The notes under the pieces: model-generated
Told to the model about the DNA's origin: nothing
The model's database searches: none
The model's input: only the letters and a program-made list of their open reading frames with translations
DNA from: Hellea sp.
Lineage (GTDB): Bacteria; Pseudomonadota; Alphaproteobacteria; Caulobacterales; Maricaulaceae
NCBI GenBank assembly: GCA_020631215.1
Contig: JAHDHS010000009.1
Span: forward strand, 1 to 64,000
Direction of reading: 5' to 3'
Length of the DNA stretch: 64,000 nucleotides
Translations under genes and position numbers: made by a program
In this document: positions 1-7,658 of the stretch, piece by piece
How the letters are laid out: each line of letters starts with the position of its first letter
Position numbering within the stretch: the first letter of the stretch is position 1

Positions 1-52
1 CCAGTGACCCCTACAATGTCAATGTAGTGCTCTCCCGCTGAGCTAATCGCCC
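1..52 (-). tRNA. tRNA-Val(GAC), 3' part cut by window edge
   Basis: Read on the minus strand, the sequence starts GGGCGATTAGCTCAG, with a D-arm GCTCAGCGGGAGAGC, then an anticodon stem CTACA/TGTAG around loop TTGACAT, so the anticodon is GAC (valine). The variable loop and the start of the T-arm are visible. The T-arm 3' half and the acceptor 3' strand lie outside the window. The 5' end is placed at position 52. Confidence 0.93.
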
Positions 53-88
53 GTTCCATCATATCGAAACGTTGTTTCGGGAAGCGGC

Positions 89-117
89 GATATAGAGCGG
101 GATGATTGTCTAATCAA
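89..117 (-). promoter_or_regulatory. Probable sigma70-type promoter of tRNA-Val
   Basis: On the minus strand TTGATT (112-117) is followed after 17 bases by TATATC (89-94), about 37 bases before the tRNA 5' end at 52. A small CGAAAC/GTTTCG hairpin lies in the leader. This is motif evidence only. Confidence 0.4.
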
Positions 118-145
118 GCCCTAAACGCCGCGAATATCAACTTGC

Positions 146-505
146 CTAAGCCGCGACGAGGCGCTCGACCTCAGTGACCAATTGGCGGAGGTGGATGGGT
201 TTGGACAGGACGGTTTGTTCGGCGGCGGATGGGTCGGACATAGCGACGGCAGCAAAGCCTGTGATGAACATGATCTTGATGCCCGGAGAGAGGATTTCGG
301 CCTGTTTGGCCAGCTCGATCCCGTCCATGCCCGGCATCATAATATCGGTCAGCAGAAGATCAAATGCACCATCCGCGAATTTCAGTGCTCGCAGCGCCCG
401 CTCCCCGTCCGAGCAGGCAATGACGTGATGTCCGGCCTTTTCCAGCGCTTTTTCAAAAAATTTGCGCATGCCATCATCGTCTTCGGCATAAAGAATCGTC
501 GCCAT
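146..505 (-). CDS. cpdR: CpdR-type single-domain response regulator
   Basis: This is a 119-residue stand-alone receiver domain with no output domain. The acidic pocket (E8, D9, D10), phospho-acceptor D54 in TDIMMPGMDG, T82 in FITGF and K102 in SKP are all present. The FITGFAAVA segment and the length match CpdR. In Caulobacter, unphosphorylated CpdR binds ClpX and directs ClpXP to degrade CtrA and other cell-cycle proteins; that role here is inferred from family. I chose the start MATILYAEDD at 505 because AGGGG precedes it and the family begins there; an upstream in-frame ATG at 553 would add 16 unrelated residues. The gene diverges from the next one and follows the tRNA-Val gene. Confidence 0.88.
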   Translation of the reverse strand: MATILYAEDDDGMRKFFEKALEKAGHHVIACSDGERALRALKFADGAFDLLLTDIMMPGMDGIELAKQAEILSPGIKIMFITGFAAVAMSDPSAAEQTVLSKPIHLRQLVTEVERLVAA

Positions 506-636
506 GGGAACCCCTGTTGTATCATTACGGTGCGTTGGCAGGTATAAATGCATTTATCCCGCCATTTTTCTCTTGCTAGGGCGCGCTTGTTAAAAATGTC
601 TAAGCAAATCAGATTTTTTGCATTAAGAGTGAACAC

Positions 637-1530
637 ATGTTTAAACGCATTCCAGCGAAAATCTCTGCCCGGGCGGCCTTAAAAGGGGTCGAGGCCTTTC
701 TGCCGGGCCATGTCATTGCGCGGCCCCAAGCCTGGCGGGCGGGGGTGGTCTTTGCCTCTCCGCATTCCGGGCATCTTTATCCCGACAGTTTTCGAGCCCG
801 TTCCCCACGCAGCCTGGCAGAGTTGCGCCGCAATGAAGATATGTTTGTCGACCGCCTGATGGGACCGGCGGTTTTATCGGGCGCGCCGCTGATTTCCGCG
901 CGCTTTCCGCGCTGCTTTGTCGATGTGAACCGGCGCGCCGATGAGGTGGTCCACCCCGATATAGAGACCCTGTCAGAGCCGACCGCGCGGGCCGCCGCAG
1001 GTCTGGGGGTAGTTCCGACCCATCTGACCGAGCACAGCCAGATTTATCATGTGCCCCCCAGCGCAGCAGAGATTTACGCCCGTCTCAATGCGCTTTACCA
1101 CCCTTATCACGCGGCCCTAGCGAATTTGATCGCGGAGGCCAAAGCTCTGTTCGGGCAAACATTATTGATCGATTGTCATTCCATGCCGGGCTTTGCGCCC
1201 ATGGGATCGCGGCGACCCGATATCATTCTGGGCGACCGCTTTGGCAAAGCCTGTCATCCCGACACGATTGCGCGGATCCGGGAGCTGTTCGAGAATAAGG
1301 GCTATACGGTTGGCACAAATTATCCCTATGCGGGCGGCTATGTTACGCAGGCCCACGGACAGCCGGAGCGCGGCGTGGAGGCGCTGCAAATTGAAATCAA
1401 CCGCGATTTATATCTGAACCCGGTCACCCAGACGCGCAAGCGCGGTTATAACAGGCTGGCCGATGATCTGGCCGATATTATAGAGCAGATAATCGCCGCC
1501 GCCGAGCCCATGGATATGGCCGCGCAATAA
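637..1530 (+). CDS. N-formylglutamate amidohydrolase family protein
   Basis: The 297-residue protein has the family signature SPHSG at residues 41-45, a VDVNRRADEV segment near 96-105 and a LIDCHSMPG segment near 177-185, which together supply the metal-binding and catalytic residues of FGase (Pfam FGase, HutG type). The classical reaction hydrolyses N-formylglutamate to formate and glutamate in histidine degradation. No other hut gene is nearby, so the true substrate could be a different N-acylated amino acid. Pairing with cpdR is common in alphaproteobacteria as far as I recall, and says little about function. The ribosome-binding site before this ATG is weak. Confidence 0.85.
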   Translation: MFKRIPAKISARAALKGVEAFLPGHVIARPQAWRAGVVFASPHSGHLYPDSFRARSPRSLAELRRNEDMFVDRLMGPAVLSGAPLISARFPRCFVDVNRRADEVVHPDIETLSEPTARAAAGLGVVPTHLTEHSQIYHVPPSAAEIYARLNALYHPYHAALANLIAEAKALFGQTLLIDCHSMPGFAPMGSRRPDIILGDRFGKACHPDTIARIRELFENKGYTVGTNYPYAGGYVTQAHGQPERGVEALQIEINRDLYLNPVTQTRKRGYNRLADDLADIIEQIIAAAEPMDMAAQ

Positions 1531-1656
1531 AACTGCCGGGTCTCAACATGTCCCGCTTTGACACGGCACAGGGTTAATTCGTCCATAAAGCGCATCAAAA
1601 CAAACCAAACACTCCCTTTTTGCGCGAACAACCGTCAAGGGAATGCGCGTTAAAGC

Positions 1657-1672
1657 TGGCACGGCGCTTGCT
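1657..1672 (+). promoter_or_regulatory. Sigma54 (RpoN) -24/-12 promoter
   Basis: TGGCACG (1657-1663), four bases, then TTGCT (1668-1672) agrees fully with the RpoN consensus TGGCAC-N5-TTGCW. The expected transcription start, about 12 bases on, is near 1684, giving a leader of roughly 37 bases to the ATG at 1721. It faces the XRE regulator gene. An enhancer-binding protein site was not identified. Confidence 0.6.
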
Positions 1673-1720
1673 CTTTCTCCTGTGACGATAACGCGAACAC
1701 AAAAATAAGGGATTGTCCAG

Positions 1721-2125
1721 ATGACCAGTGATATCGATTTACATGTGGGAAAACGCCTTCGCCGCCGCCGCCGGCTTTTAGGCCTGACTCAGCAATCATT
1801 GGCCGAAGAAGTGGGGATTCGGTTCCAACAAATTCAAAAATATGAGTGCGGGGCAAACCGGGTGTCCGCTGCGCGTTTATTTGAATTGTCAGAGGCGCTA
1901 TCCGTGCCGATACAATATTTCTATGAGGGCCTGTCTGAACAAGAGCATTCGGATGGTGATGTCGATACGGGGGTTATCGCGCCGGATGTACTGTCCAAAA
2001 AAGAAACCATGGATTTGGTACGCGCTTATTATTCCATGGGCGAAGGGCCGCGTAAACATTTGCTGGATTTGGCCAAATCTTTGGAGACGAAATCCAAGCC
2101 GGGTCTGCGTCTGGTCGCGCAGTAA
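1721..2125 (+). CDS. XRE-family helix-turn-helix regulator (1)
   Basis: The 134-residue protein has a Cro/CI-type HTH at about residues 8-63 (VGKRLRRRRRLLGLTQQSLA, then FQQIQKYECGANRVS as recognition region), followed by VPIQYFYEGL and an acidic linker, and a C-terminal helical tail of about 40 residues. The architecture matches the short alphaproteobacterial XRE regulators that include PraR/SinR-like proteins. A close paralog lies at 25352-25792, with the same spacing of FQQ.QKYE.G.NR and a similar tail. A sigma54-type promoter lies upstream. Targets are unknown. Confidence 0.85.
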   Translation: MTSDIDLHVGKRLRRRRRLLGLTQQSLAEEVGIRFQQIQKYECGANRVSAARLFELSEALSVPIQYFYEGLSEQEHSDGDVDTGVIAPDVLSKKETMDLVRAYYSMGEGPRKHLLDLAKSLETKSKPGLRLVAQ

Positions 2126-2177
2126 AGCGCATCACATTCCTGTTTCTGTTTTAGGGCGGTCATGATAGGCCGCCCTT

Positions 2178-3005
2178 ATGACTCTGACAGATAATATAGA
2201 TGCGCGGTTGAAATTCATGTCGGTGCTTCGCCGCGCCGCGCGGGACATCACCTTGCCCTTATTTGCGGCCCCCGACGGCATTCAGAACAAGGCGTCAGGC
2301 GGGGATTATGACCCGGTCACGCAAGCCGATATTGACGCTGAGGCCGCTCTTCGCCGCTTGATTCAGGAAGCGTTTCCCGAAGACAGCATTGAGGGCGAGG
2401 AATTTGACGACCATCCCGGAACGAATGAGTTTTCATGGACGCTGGATCCGATTGACGGCACGCGCGGCTTTGTGGCGGGCGTGCCGGTTTGGTCAACACT
2501 GATCGCCCTATCTTATCAGGGGCAGCCTGTATTGGGCATGATTGACCTGCCGGCGCTGGATAAATCTTATATGGGCCGCATTGATGGTGACACGCGCAAG
2601 GCTTGGCTGGAGACAAATGACGGGCAAACCGTAAAAGCCATCAGCGCAGCCCCCTGTGAGACGCTGAAAACCGCGATTTTGGGCTGTACGGAACCACTGG
2701 CCATGTTCAGGCCGGGGGAACTCGCGGCCTATAATATCATTCGCGCGGGGATAAAATTTTCCCGTTTGGGGCTCGACGCGCTGGGCTATGGCCTGCTCGC
2801 AGAGGGGCGGATGAATATTATCATCGAAGCCCTGTTAAAGCCCTGTGACGTGCGCGCGCTTATGCCTGTGGTGGAAGGGGCTGGCGGCAAGATCACCAAT
2901 TGGTATGGCGGCAGTCCGGTGAATGGCGGGCGGGTCGTCGCCGTCAGTGATGCGGGGCTGTTGCCGGAGCTTTACACCTATCTCGGCCGGGCCATGGACG
3001 ATTAA
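2178..3005 (+). CDS. hisN: Inositol-monophosphatase family phosphatase, HisN-type histidinol-phosphatase
   Basis: The 275-residue protein carries the two metal-binding signatures of the IMPase superfamily: GEE at 73-75 with DPIDGTR at 90-96, and KPCDVRALMPVVEGAGG starting at 221 (the D and the G-rich end are conserved). Several alphaproteobacteria use an IMPase-type enzyme (HisN) for the L-histidinol-phosphate to histidinol step of histidine synthesis, and sequences of this length and spacing belong to that branch. Inositol or another sugar phosphate as substrate cannot be excluded from sequence. It lies 52 bases after the XRE gene and points the same way. Confidence 0.8.
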   Translation: MTLTDNIDARLKFMSVLRRAARDITLPLFAAPDGIQNKASGGDYDPVTQADIDAEAALRRLIQEAFPEDSIEGEEFDDHPGTNEFSWTLDPIDGTRGFVAGVPVWSTLIALSYQGQPVLGMIDLPALDKSYMGRIDGDTRKAWLETNDGQTVKAISAAPCETLKTAILGCTEPLAMFRPGELAAYNIIRAGIKFSRLGLDALGYGLLAEGRMNIIIEALLKPCDVRALMPVVEGAGGKITNWYGGSPVNGGRVVAVSDAGLLPELYTYLGRAMDD

Positions 3006-3019
3006 ATCAAGGTGTATGA

Positions 3020-3988
3020 TTAAAGCTTTTGCTCTTCCAGAAATGCGTCAATCGCGGCAAAAGCCTGATTACGATGGACATCGCGTTCCAGGAATAATTC
3101 ATGCAGCGCGCCGGGCACGACCACATATTTTCCGCCGCATTTTTCAGCAAATTTTTGCACGGATTCCGGATCGACGATAGGGTCGCCGCCTGCCCCTAAA
3201 TGCAAAGACGGCACCCGTAATTTATCGGCATTGCGATTGACTTGTGACATGGCCCGCAAAGCCGCGCGAATCCAGCCATAAGTCGGCGGGCCGAGTCTGA
3301 GGCGGGGCGTGGTTTGAAAATAAGATGACCAGATACGATATCGATCCCGGTCGGAGGTCAGTTTATTATCACTAAACGGAACCGGCAGGCCGCTGCGCTG
3401 TTTTTGAAATGGCAAATTACTCTTAGCCATACCGAGCATGCTCATCCCGATTATCATGCCGCGCAAGATCGGCGTTTCCAGATCGAACAGGCCCAGCATA
3501 GGTGCGCTGCAAATCACGGCATCGGGATTGATCACGCCGCTGATGACAGATTTCAGGACGATCGTCCCGCCCATGGAATGCCCCATCAAAACATGCGGCT
3601 TGGGCAGTAGCGGGGCAAAAGTCTCTGCCGCGAAGGCCAGATCATCCGCATAGGTCTGAAAATCATCAATATAGCTTTTCAGCTTATCGTCGAGAATCCG
3701 GGAAGAAAGCCCCTGCCCGCGCGGATCAACGATTAGAACATTAAACCCCCGATGGATCAGGTTCTCGACGGTTTCGAAATATTTTTCGATAAATTCAGTG
3801 CGCCCCGGTGAGAAGATAATCGAACCGCGGGGCGCGTCCGTCGCCGGGCTAGCGAGTAAAACTCTCAGCCGTGTTTCGCCATTATAGATATAATAGGTCT
3901 TGGCACGCTGCTCCAGTTCAGCCGGAAGCGGCCGGCCGCCGGGCTGGATAATTTCCGCCTCTTCGAAATTTGGATGCGCTACCGCCAT
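3020..3988 (-). CDS. Alpha/beta hydrolase, lysophospholipase (PldB)-like
   Basis: The 322-residue protein is a serine alpha/beta hydrolase. The oxyanion-side segment SPGRTEFIEKY is near residues 60-70, the nucleophile elbow GHSMGG has its serine at 138, a probable acid lies in the GGDPIVDPE segment, and the catalytic histidine lies in GALHELFLERD near the C-terminus. The layout and LIVDPRGQGLS strand match COG2267 (lysophospholipase/monoacylglycerol lipase). No signal peptide is seen, so it should be cytoplasmic. It is convergent with hisN, 14 bases away. Substrate is not predictable. Confidence 0.82.
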   Translation of the reverse strand: MAVAHPNFEEAEIIQPGGRPLPAELEQRAKTYYIYNGETRLRVLLASPATDAPRGSIIFSPGRTEFIEKYFETVENLIHRGFNVLIVDPRGQGLSSRILDDKLKSYIDDFQTYADDLAFAAETFAPLLPKPHVLMGHSMGGTIVLKSVISGVINPDAVICSAPMLGLFDLETPILRGMIIGMSMLGMAKSNLPFQKQRSGLPVPFSDNKLTSDRDRYRIWSSYFQTTPRLRLGPPTYGWIRAALRAMSQVNRNADKLRVPSLHLGAGGDPIVDPESVQKFAEKCGGKYVVVPGALHELFLERDVHRNQAFAAIDAFLEEQKL

Positions 3989-4027
3989 AAGCCCCTAGCT
4001 ATAAATCTTTTTCATCCCGCCAGAAAC

Positions 4028-4054
4028 AAGAAAAAAGGGCCGGATCGGCCCTTT
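4028..4054 (-). terminator. Intrinsic terminator after the SCP2 gene
   Basis: A perfect 9-base stem AAAGGGCCG/CGGCCCTTT (4034-4042 and 4046-4054) with a 3-base loop is followed on the minus strand by a T-run and TTCTTG. It lies 25 bases past the stop of the minus-strand SCP2 gene. Confidence 0.85.
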
Positions 4055-4078
4055 AATAAGCTTTCTTGGCGAATTGGA

Positions 4079-4372
4079 TTACATATTAGCAAAGATGCTC
4101 TGTAGACCCATGGCCACAGACATATCGCCTGCCACTTTCAGCTTGCCGGACATAAATGCCATCATCGGATCAAGCTCTCCGGCAGCCAGTGCCAGAAAAT
4201 CAGCTTTGTCCACATTGATCGTGCAGTCGGCTTCGGCGTCAGACACTTTGGCCTCTGTGCCTTGCGCCCAAACAGCGCCTTCGCCGTCAAAGTCGAATTT
4301 GACAGATTTATCGATGCCGCCCGCCTTGCTCAAGGCTTCAGTCATTTTTGCTGCAATGTCGGAATTTTCCAT
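4079..4372 (-). CDS. SCP2 sterol-binding domain protein
   Basis: The 97-residue protein consists almost entirely of an SCP2 fold: a VKFDFDGEGAVWAQG strand pair, an acidic CTINVDKADF strand, and the AGELDPMMAFMSGKLKVAGD segment typical of SCP2 lipid carriers, with a hydrophobic C-terminal helix. Such small proteins bind acyl-CoAs or other lipids in the cytoplasm. I chose the ATG at 4372 because AAAGGGAA lies just before it; an in-frame ATG seven codons upstream has no such site. A terminator follows directly, so this gene ends a short unit. Confidence 0.88.
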   Translation of the reverse strand: MENSDIAAKMTEALSKAGGIDKSVKFDFDGEGAVWAQGTEAKVSDAEADCTINVDKADFLALAAGELDPMMAFMSGKLKVAGDMSVAMGLQSIFANM

Positions 4373-4446
4373 AGCGTTCCCTTTCTTGGTCATATGCTGC
4401 GTTTAATATGGGGCCAGACAGGCCCAACTTCCAGCCCTTTTTGTAA

Positions 4447-5304
4447 TTATTCAGACGGCTTTCTAAATTTCAGGGTTGCGCGGTCACTTTCCCCGATATT
4501 TTTATAGGCATCAGCATTAAAATCTGCGGCCTCAACACTGCCTTCTTCGGGCAATCGGGAGCGCGGCGGCAAGGTCCAGACGCCCATCGGATGATCGGCT
4601 GTATCGAGCGGATTGGCATTGACCTCAGAGCTTTCAACAAATTCAAATCCAGCGTCAGCCGCCAGAGCCTTTATGTAGCTCTCCTGCACATAACCCGAAC
4701 CTGCATCGGGGTCCTGCATGGCGGTTTCCGGCAGGCGGTGCTGCACGACGCCCAGGATTCCGCCCGGCTTTAAAGCCGCATAAAATTCGGCAAAAGCCTG
4801 ATCGGCATATCCGCCTCGCATCCAGCTATGCGTGTTTCGAAATGTCAGAACGGTATCCACGCTTTCCGGAGGTAATATAGGGCCGTTATCTTTTAAAAAT
4901 GCCCCATATTCAATATCGCCATAAACCTCTGTATTGCCAAATTTTTCTTTGAAGTTGGCAATCCGTGTGTCCAGACGGTCATTCACGCCTTGGGGATATA
5001 ATACCGCCACATAGGCTCCGCCATTGTCTTTGAGATAAGGGGCCAGAATTTCCGTATACCAGCCCGGCCAAATCTCTGCCACACGCTGATTTGGGCCGAT
5101 TTCAAAGAAATCGAGCGTCCCTTGCGGATGACGAAACTTATCCCGCGCCATGTCCTGGCTTCGGCGCGGATGGGCAATCGCTTCGGCCAGCGTCATAGCC
5201 GCTTTTTCCTCTACTACCGGGGTTTGCGGCTCGGCCGTTTCAGGCTTCCCACCAGAGCAGGCCGCGAGTGATGCCGTCAGAAATAGTGTGAAAAGTAAGC
5301 GCAT
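4447..5304 (-). CDS. Lipoprotein with class I methyltransferase fold (COG4798-type)
   Basis: The 285-residue protein begins with a lipoprotein signal peptide, MRLLFTLFLTASLAAC, with lipobox LAAC and the acylated cysteine at 16. The mature part matches predicted methyltransferases of COG4798: PRRSQDMARDKFRHP, then VAEIWPGWYTEILAPYL in the motif I position, and a VLTFRNTHSW segment. The glycine-rich SAM loop is not canonical. Because SAM is not available outside the cytoplasm, actual methyl transfer is doubtful if the protein is exported. The start at 5304 has CAGGAGA before it; the longer upstream start would bury the signal peptide. Confidence 0.82.
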   Translation of the reverse strand: MRLLFTLFLTASLAACSGGKPETAEPQTPVVEEKAAMTLAEAIAHPRRSQDMARDKFRHPQGTLDFFEIGPNQRVAEIWPGWYTEILAPYLKDNGGAYVAVLYPQGVNDRLDTRIANFKEKFGNTEVYGDIEYGAFLKDNGPILPPESVDTVLTFRNTHSWMRGGYADQAFAEFYAALKPGGILGVVQHRLPETAMQDPDAGSGYVQESYIKALAADAGFEFVESSEVNANPLDTADHPMGVWTLPPRSRLPEEGSVEAADFNADAYKNIGESDRATLKFRKPSE

Positions 5305-5383
5305 GTCATCTCTCCTGTGAATTTGAACTTGCCGTAGCAAAACCAGCCAAAATAGCAACTGCAATGCGTGACAAGCGTTCCCC

Positions 5384-5412
5384 CTTGAAATCACAAATTC
5401 GTTTCCCACTTA
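5384..5412 (+). promoter_or_regulatory. Sigma32 (RpoH)-type promoter of the Hsp20 gene
   Basis: CTTGAAA (5384-5390) is followed after 14 bases by CCCACTTA (5405-5412). The -35 element is a full match to the heat-shock consensus and the -10 is a partial match. The predicted start lies near 5419, giving a leader of about 85 bases to the Hsp20 ATG. Confidence 0.6.
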
Positions 5413-5419
5413 GGTCTGT

Positions 5420-5504
5420 GGGACGCCAAAAGGGTCCCGCAAACTCATAGTCAGCCGCTCACAAGAGGGCTGAAATTTAACATTGCTAGAAAGGATGTTC
5501 ACAG
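5420..5504 (+). promoter_or_regulatory. ROSE-like RNA thermometer in the Hsp20 leader
   Basis: The leader can fold into three hairpins: GGGAC/GTCCC (5420-5424 with 5434-5438), TCAGCC/GGCTGA (5451-5456 with 5468-5473), and a weak last one in which CATTGCT (5481-5487) faces AAGGATG (5491-5497), masking the Shine-Dalgarno. The TTGCT anti-SD with one G opposite a G of the SD is the hallmark of ROSE elements, which melt on heat shock and release translation of small heat-shock genes. Folding was done by eye. Confidence 0.6.
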
Positions 5505-5978
5505 ATGAGAACTTATGATTTTACACCCCTATATCGCAGCTTTGTCGGCTTTGACCGCATGGCAAATTTGATTGATGCAGCCACGCAAAGCGCCTCCGGC
5601 GGGAACAGCTATCCGCCCTATAATGTCGCGCGTCTGGATGAAGACAGCTACCGCATCGAACTGGCCGTTGCCGGGTTTGGCAGCGACGAGATTGAGATCG
5701 AAAGCCATGAAAATGTGCTGACGATCACCGGAAAGCGCGAGACCACAGCCGATAATGACGACACGGAATATCTGCACAGAGGAATCGCTGAGCGCGGATT
5801 TGAGCGCCGTTTCCAATTGGCGGATCATGTCATTGTCGAAAACGCCAAGATGAATAACGGTCTTTTGGTCATTTCACTCAAACGTGAACTGCCGGAGGCC
5901 TTAAAACCGCGAAAAATCGCCATTCATGACGGAAAGTTAATTGCGGCGAAGTCTGGCGGTAAGAAGAAAGCTGCCTAA
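5505..5978 (+). CDS. Small heat-shock protein, Hsp20/IbpA type
   Basis: The 157-residue protein has an N-terminal MRTYDFTPLYRSFVGFDR segment typical of alphaproteobacterial class A small heat-shock proteins, an alpha-crystallin domain from about residue 38 to 130 (PPYNVARLDEDSYRIELAVA, then ITGKRE, then FERRFQLADHV, then NGLLVISLKRELPE) and a basic tail GGKKKAA. It holds unfolding proteins for DnaK/ClpB. Its 5' region carries a heat-shock promoter and a thermometer-like structure, and a strong terminator follows, so it is a single-gene transcript. Confidence 0.92.
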   Translation: MRTYDFTPLYRSFVGFDRMANLIDAATQSASGGNSYPPYNVARLDEDSYRIELAVAGFGSDEIEIESHENVLTITGKRETTADNDDTEYLHRGIAERGFERRFQLADHVIVENAKMNNGLLVISLKRELPEALKPRKIAIHDGKLIAAKSGGKKKAA

Positions 5979-6037
5979 ATAGAGATTACGCAAACGTATT
6001 GCCTCCCTCCCCCTAGGGCAACCAATGCGTAATAAAA

Positions 6038-6090
6038 GCGGCGTCGTGTGTGTATCCCCCCTCCCAGGCACACGGCGCCGCGATTTTATT
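6038..6090 (+). terminator. Intrinsic terminator of the Hsp20 gene
   Basis: A 13-base stem with one G-T pair (GCGGCGTCGTGTG at 6038-6050 with CACACGGCGCCGC at 6069-6081) is followed by GATTTTATTT. The rest of the interval to 6191 shows nothing further. Confidence 0.8.
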
Positions 6091-6191
6091 TGATATACCC
6101 CGTTTCAGCGGCGAATCCCTTCACCTTGCCGACGCAAACTTTCAGTCGTTCTCCTTGAAATGAGAGATTTAGATCAAAATAACCAGGCAGG

Positions 6192-7193
6192 TTAATCAGT
6201 AAGGAATTTAAAAATTTCCGCGCCCGTCAGCTTTGGCGAGCGACCTTTCTCGAAAGCTTCCAGCGTCATTTCCAGAATTTTCTGATTATAGGGCGCAGTT
6301 AGTCCTGTCTTTTCCGCTCGCCGGACAATTTCACCTTGTAGATAGTCGATCTCACTGACCCGTCCTACCTCCAGATCATCCAGCATAGATGAGCGGGCTT
6401 TGGCGTCGATTTTAACAATTTTCTGCATCACAAATTTATAGAGGACATTAGGCAGGCGCAGGGTTTTTAGCAGCTGCTCTGGTTTGCGTCCGTTAAACGC
6501 TCCCGGCTCTATTCCATTGGCCCGGGCAATGCCGATAGCTTCATCAATACACAACCCTAATGCGCGGCGATAATCTTTCTGTATCAGACCTTGCATCAAG
6601 GTGCCTCCGGTCAAGGCATTTAAGGCATTGTTCAAATTGATGATCATTTTCGTCCACTGAGCGGCTTCTATCTCCGGATCAATCTTAATGGCCTGCCCGC
6701 TTGCATGAAAGCCCTCCATCAAAGACTCATCTATACCGGGCCCGACAATCAGTGCGCCATCTGTCCCGCAGTGAAAACAGCCCGGCTCTGTCGGCGTGAC
6801 ATTAAACGGAACAATGGCCGGAATAATTTGCGTTGCCGGGAAAATCTTCTGTAATGTTTCAACATTGCGAATGCCGTTTTGGAAACTGATGATTTGTGCA
6901 TTCGGTGCATGGGTTTTGATTTGCTGCGCCGCCATCTCCGTATCCTGACTTTTCACGCATAACAGCACTATGTCAGCACGCTCCATGGCGGAAGGCTTTG
7001 TTTCGAAAACCGGCTTAGGGACATGTAATTTGGGTTTGGCAAAATGGGTCAGTGTCAGGCCATGTTCTTCGAGCTGTTTTTGAAATCGGATGCGTCCGAT
7101 AAAAGTCACATCGAGGCCCGCATTCGCGAGCTGCCCGCCCAGATAACAGCCTATGGACCCTGCGCCCAACACGCATATTTTCTTGTTTGTCAT
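6192..7193 (-). CDS. panE: 2-dehydropantoate 2-reductase
   Basis: The 333-residue protein has an N-terminal Rossmann NADP-binding loop LGAGSIGCYLGG (G10, G12, G15), a KSQDTEMAA segment and NGIRNVETL in the ketopantoate-reductase N-domain, and a C-terminal helical domain beginning KMIINLNNALNALTGG, where the lysine and asparagine of PanE-type enzymes sit. The family reduces ketopantoate to pantoate in coenzyme A synthesis. Paralogs of this family reduce other 2-keto acids, so identity is by family. It stands alone, divergent from bfd across a Fur-type operator. Confidence 0.85.
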   Translation of the reverse strand: MTNKKICVLGAGSIGCYLGGQLANAGLDVTFIGRIRFQKQLEEHGLTLTHFAKPKLHVPKPVFETKPSAMERADIVLLCVKSQDTEMAAQQIKTHAPNAQIISFQNGIRNVETLQKIFPATQIIPAIVPFNVTPTEPGCFHCGTDGALIVGPGIDESLMEGFHASGQAIKIDPEIEAAQWTKMIINLNNALNALTGGTLMQGLIQKDYRRALGLCIDEAIGIARANGIEPGAFNGRKPEQLLKTLRLPNVLYKFVMQKIVKIDAKARSSMLDDLEVGRVSEIDYLQGEIVRRAEKTGLTAPYNQKILEMTLEAFEKGRSPKLTGAEIFKFLTD

Positions 7194-7247
7194 CCGCTGA
7201 CCTTAAGCTCTGTGTTTGAGGGTGCAACAATACATTGATTTTGATTC

Positions 7248-7284
7248 TGCAACTCATTCGCAAAGTTATTGACAATCATTCGCA
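7248..7284 (+). promoter_or_regulatory. Two Fur-type boxes upstream of bfd
   Basis: Two 15-base elements, TGCAACTCATTCGCA (7248-7262) and TGACAATCATTCGCA (7270-7284), both end TCATTCGCA and repeat at 22 bases, two helical turns. They resemble the alphaproteobacterial Fur site TGCNANTNATTNGCA. They lie just before bfd and between it and panE. Irr or another iron regulator could bind instead. Confidence 0.55.
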
Positions 7285-7304
7285 AAAACCCTATTTGAAA
7301 CTCG

Positions 7305-7496
7305 ATGATACATTGTATTTGTAATAACATTAACACTGAAACCGTCGATCAGGCGAAGTCTTGCGGTGCGAAGACCCCTGAACAGGTTCAGTCCTTTTGC
7401 GGAACCGAGTTCAATTGCGGCCAGTGTCGTGAGTCGATTCAGGCCCGTTTGGATGTGTTGATCGAAGCCCCCGCTGTCCTCGTCGCGGCGGAATAA
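7305..7496 (+). CDS. bfd: Bacterioferritin-associated ferredoxin
   Basis: The 63-residue protein has the four [2Fe-2S] ligands of Bfd at C4, C6, C38 and C41 (CIC near the start, CGQC later), at the same positions as in the E. coli protein, with the helical BFD domain around them. Bfd delivers electrons to bacterioferritin heme so that stored ferric iron can be released. The next gene is bacterioferritin, and Fur-type boxes lie upstream, which fits induction under iron starvation. Confidence 0.93.
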   Translation: MIHCICNNINTETVDQAKSCGAKTPEQVQSFCGTEFNCGQCRESIQARLDVLIEAPAVLVAAE

Positions 7497-7508
7497 GCCC
7501 TAAATCAT

Positions 7509-7573
7509 CGCGACTGATTTGCAATTGCGCCGAATTTCCTGCAACTGATTTTCACTTACGCAAATAATTGTAA
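7509..7573 (+). promoter_or_regulatory. Cluster of Fur-type boxes upstream of bfr
   Basis: Elements CGCGACTGATTTGCA (7509-7523), TGCAACTGATTTTCA (7540-7554) and CGCAAATAATTGTAA (7559-7573) each resemble the boxes upstream of bfd. They suggest that bfr has its own iron-responsive promoter apart from bfd. Motif evidence only. Confidence 0.45.
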
Positions 7574-7658
7574 TTATTGGCGATTTTCACGCATCTGTTG
7601 ATTGACGCGGCCCCGCCCGCAATGCCAGATTCGCCGCGTGAACAAGAAGGAGCGCGTC

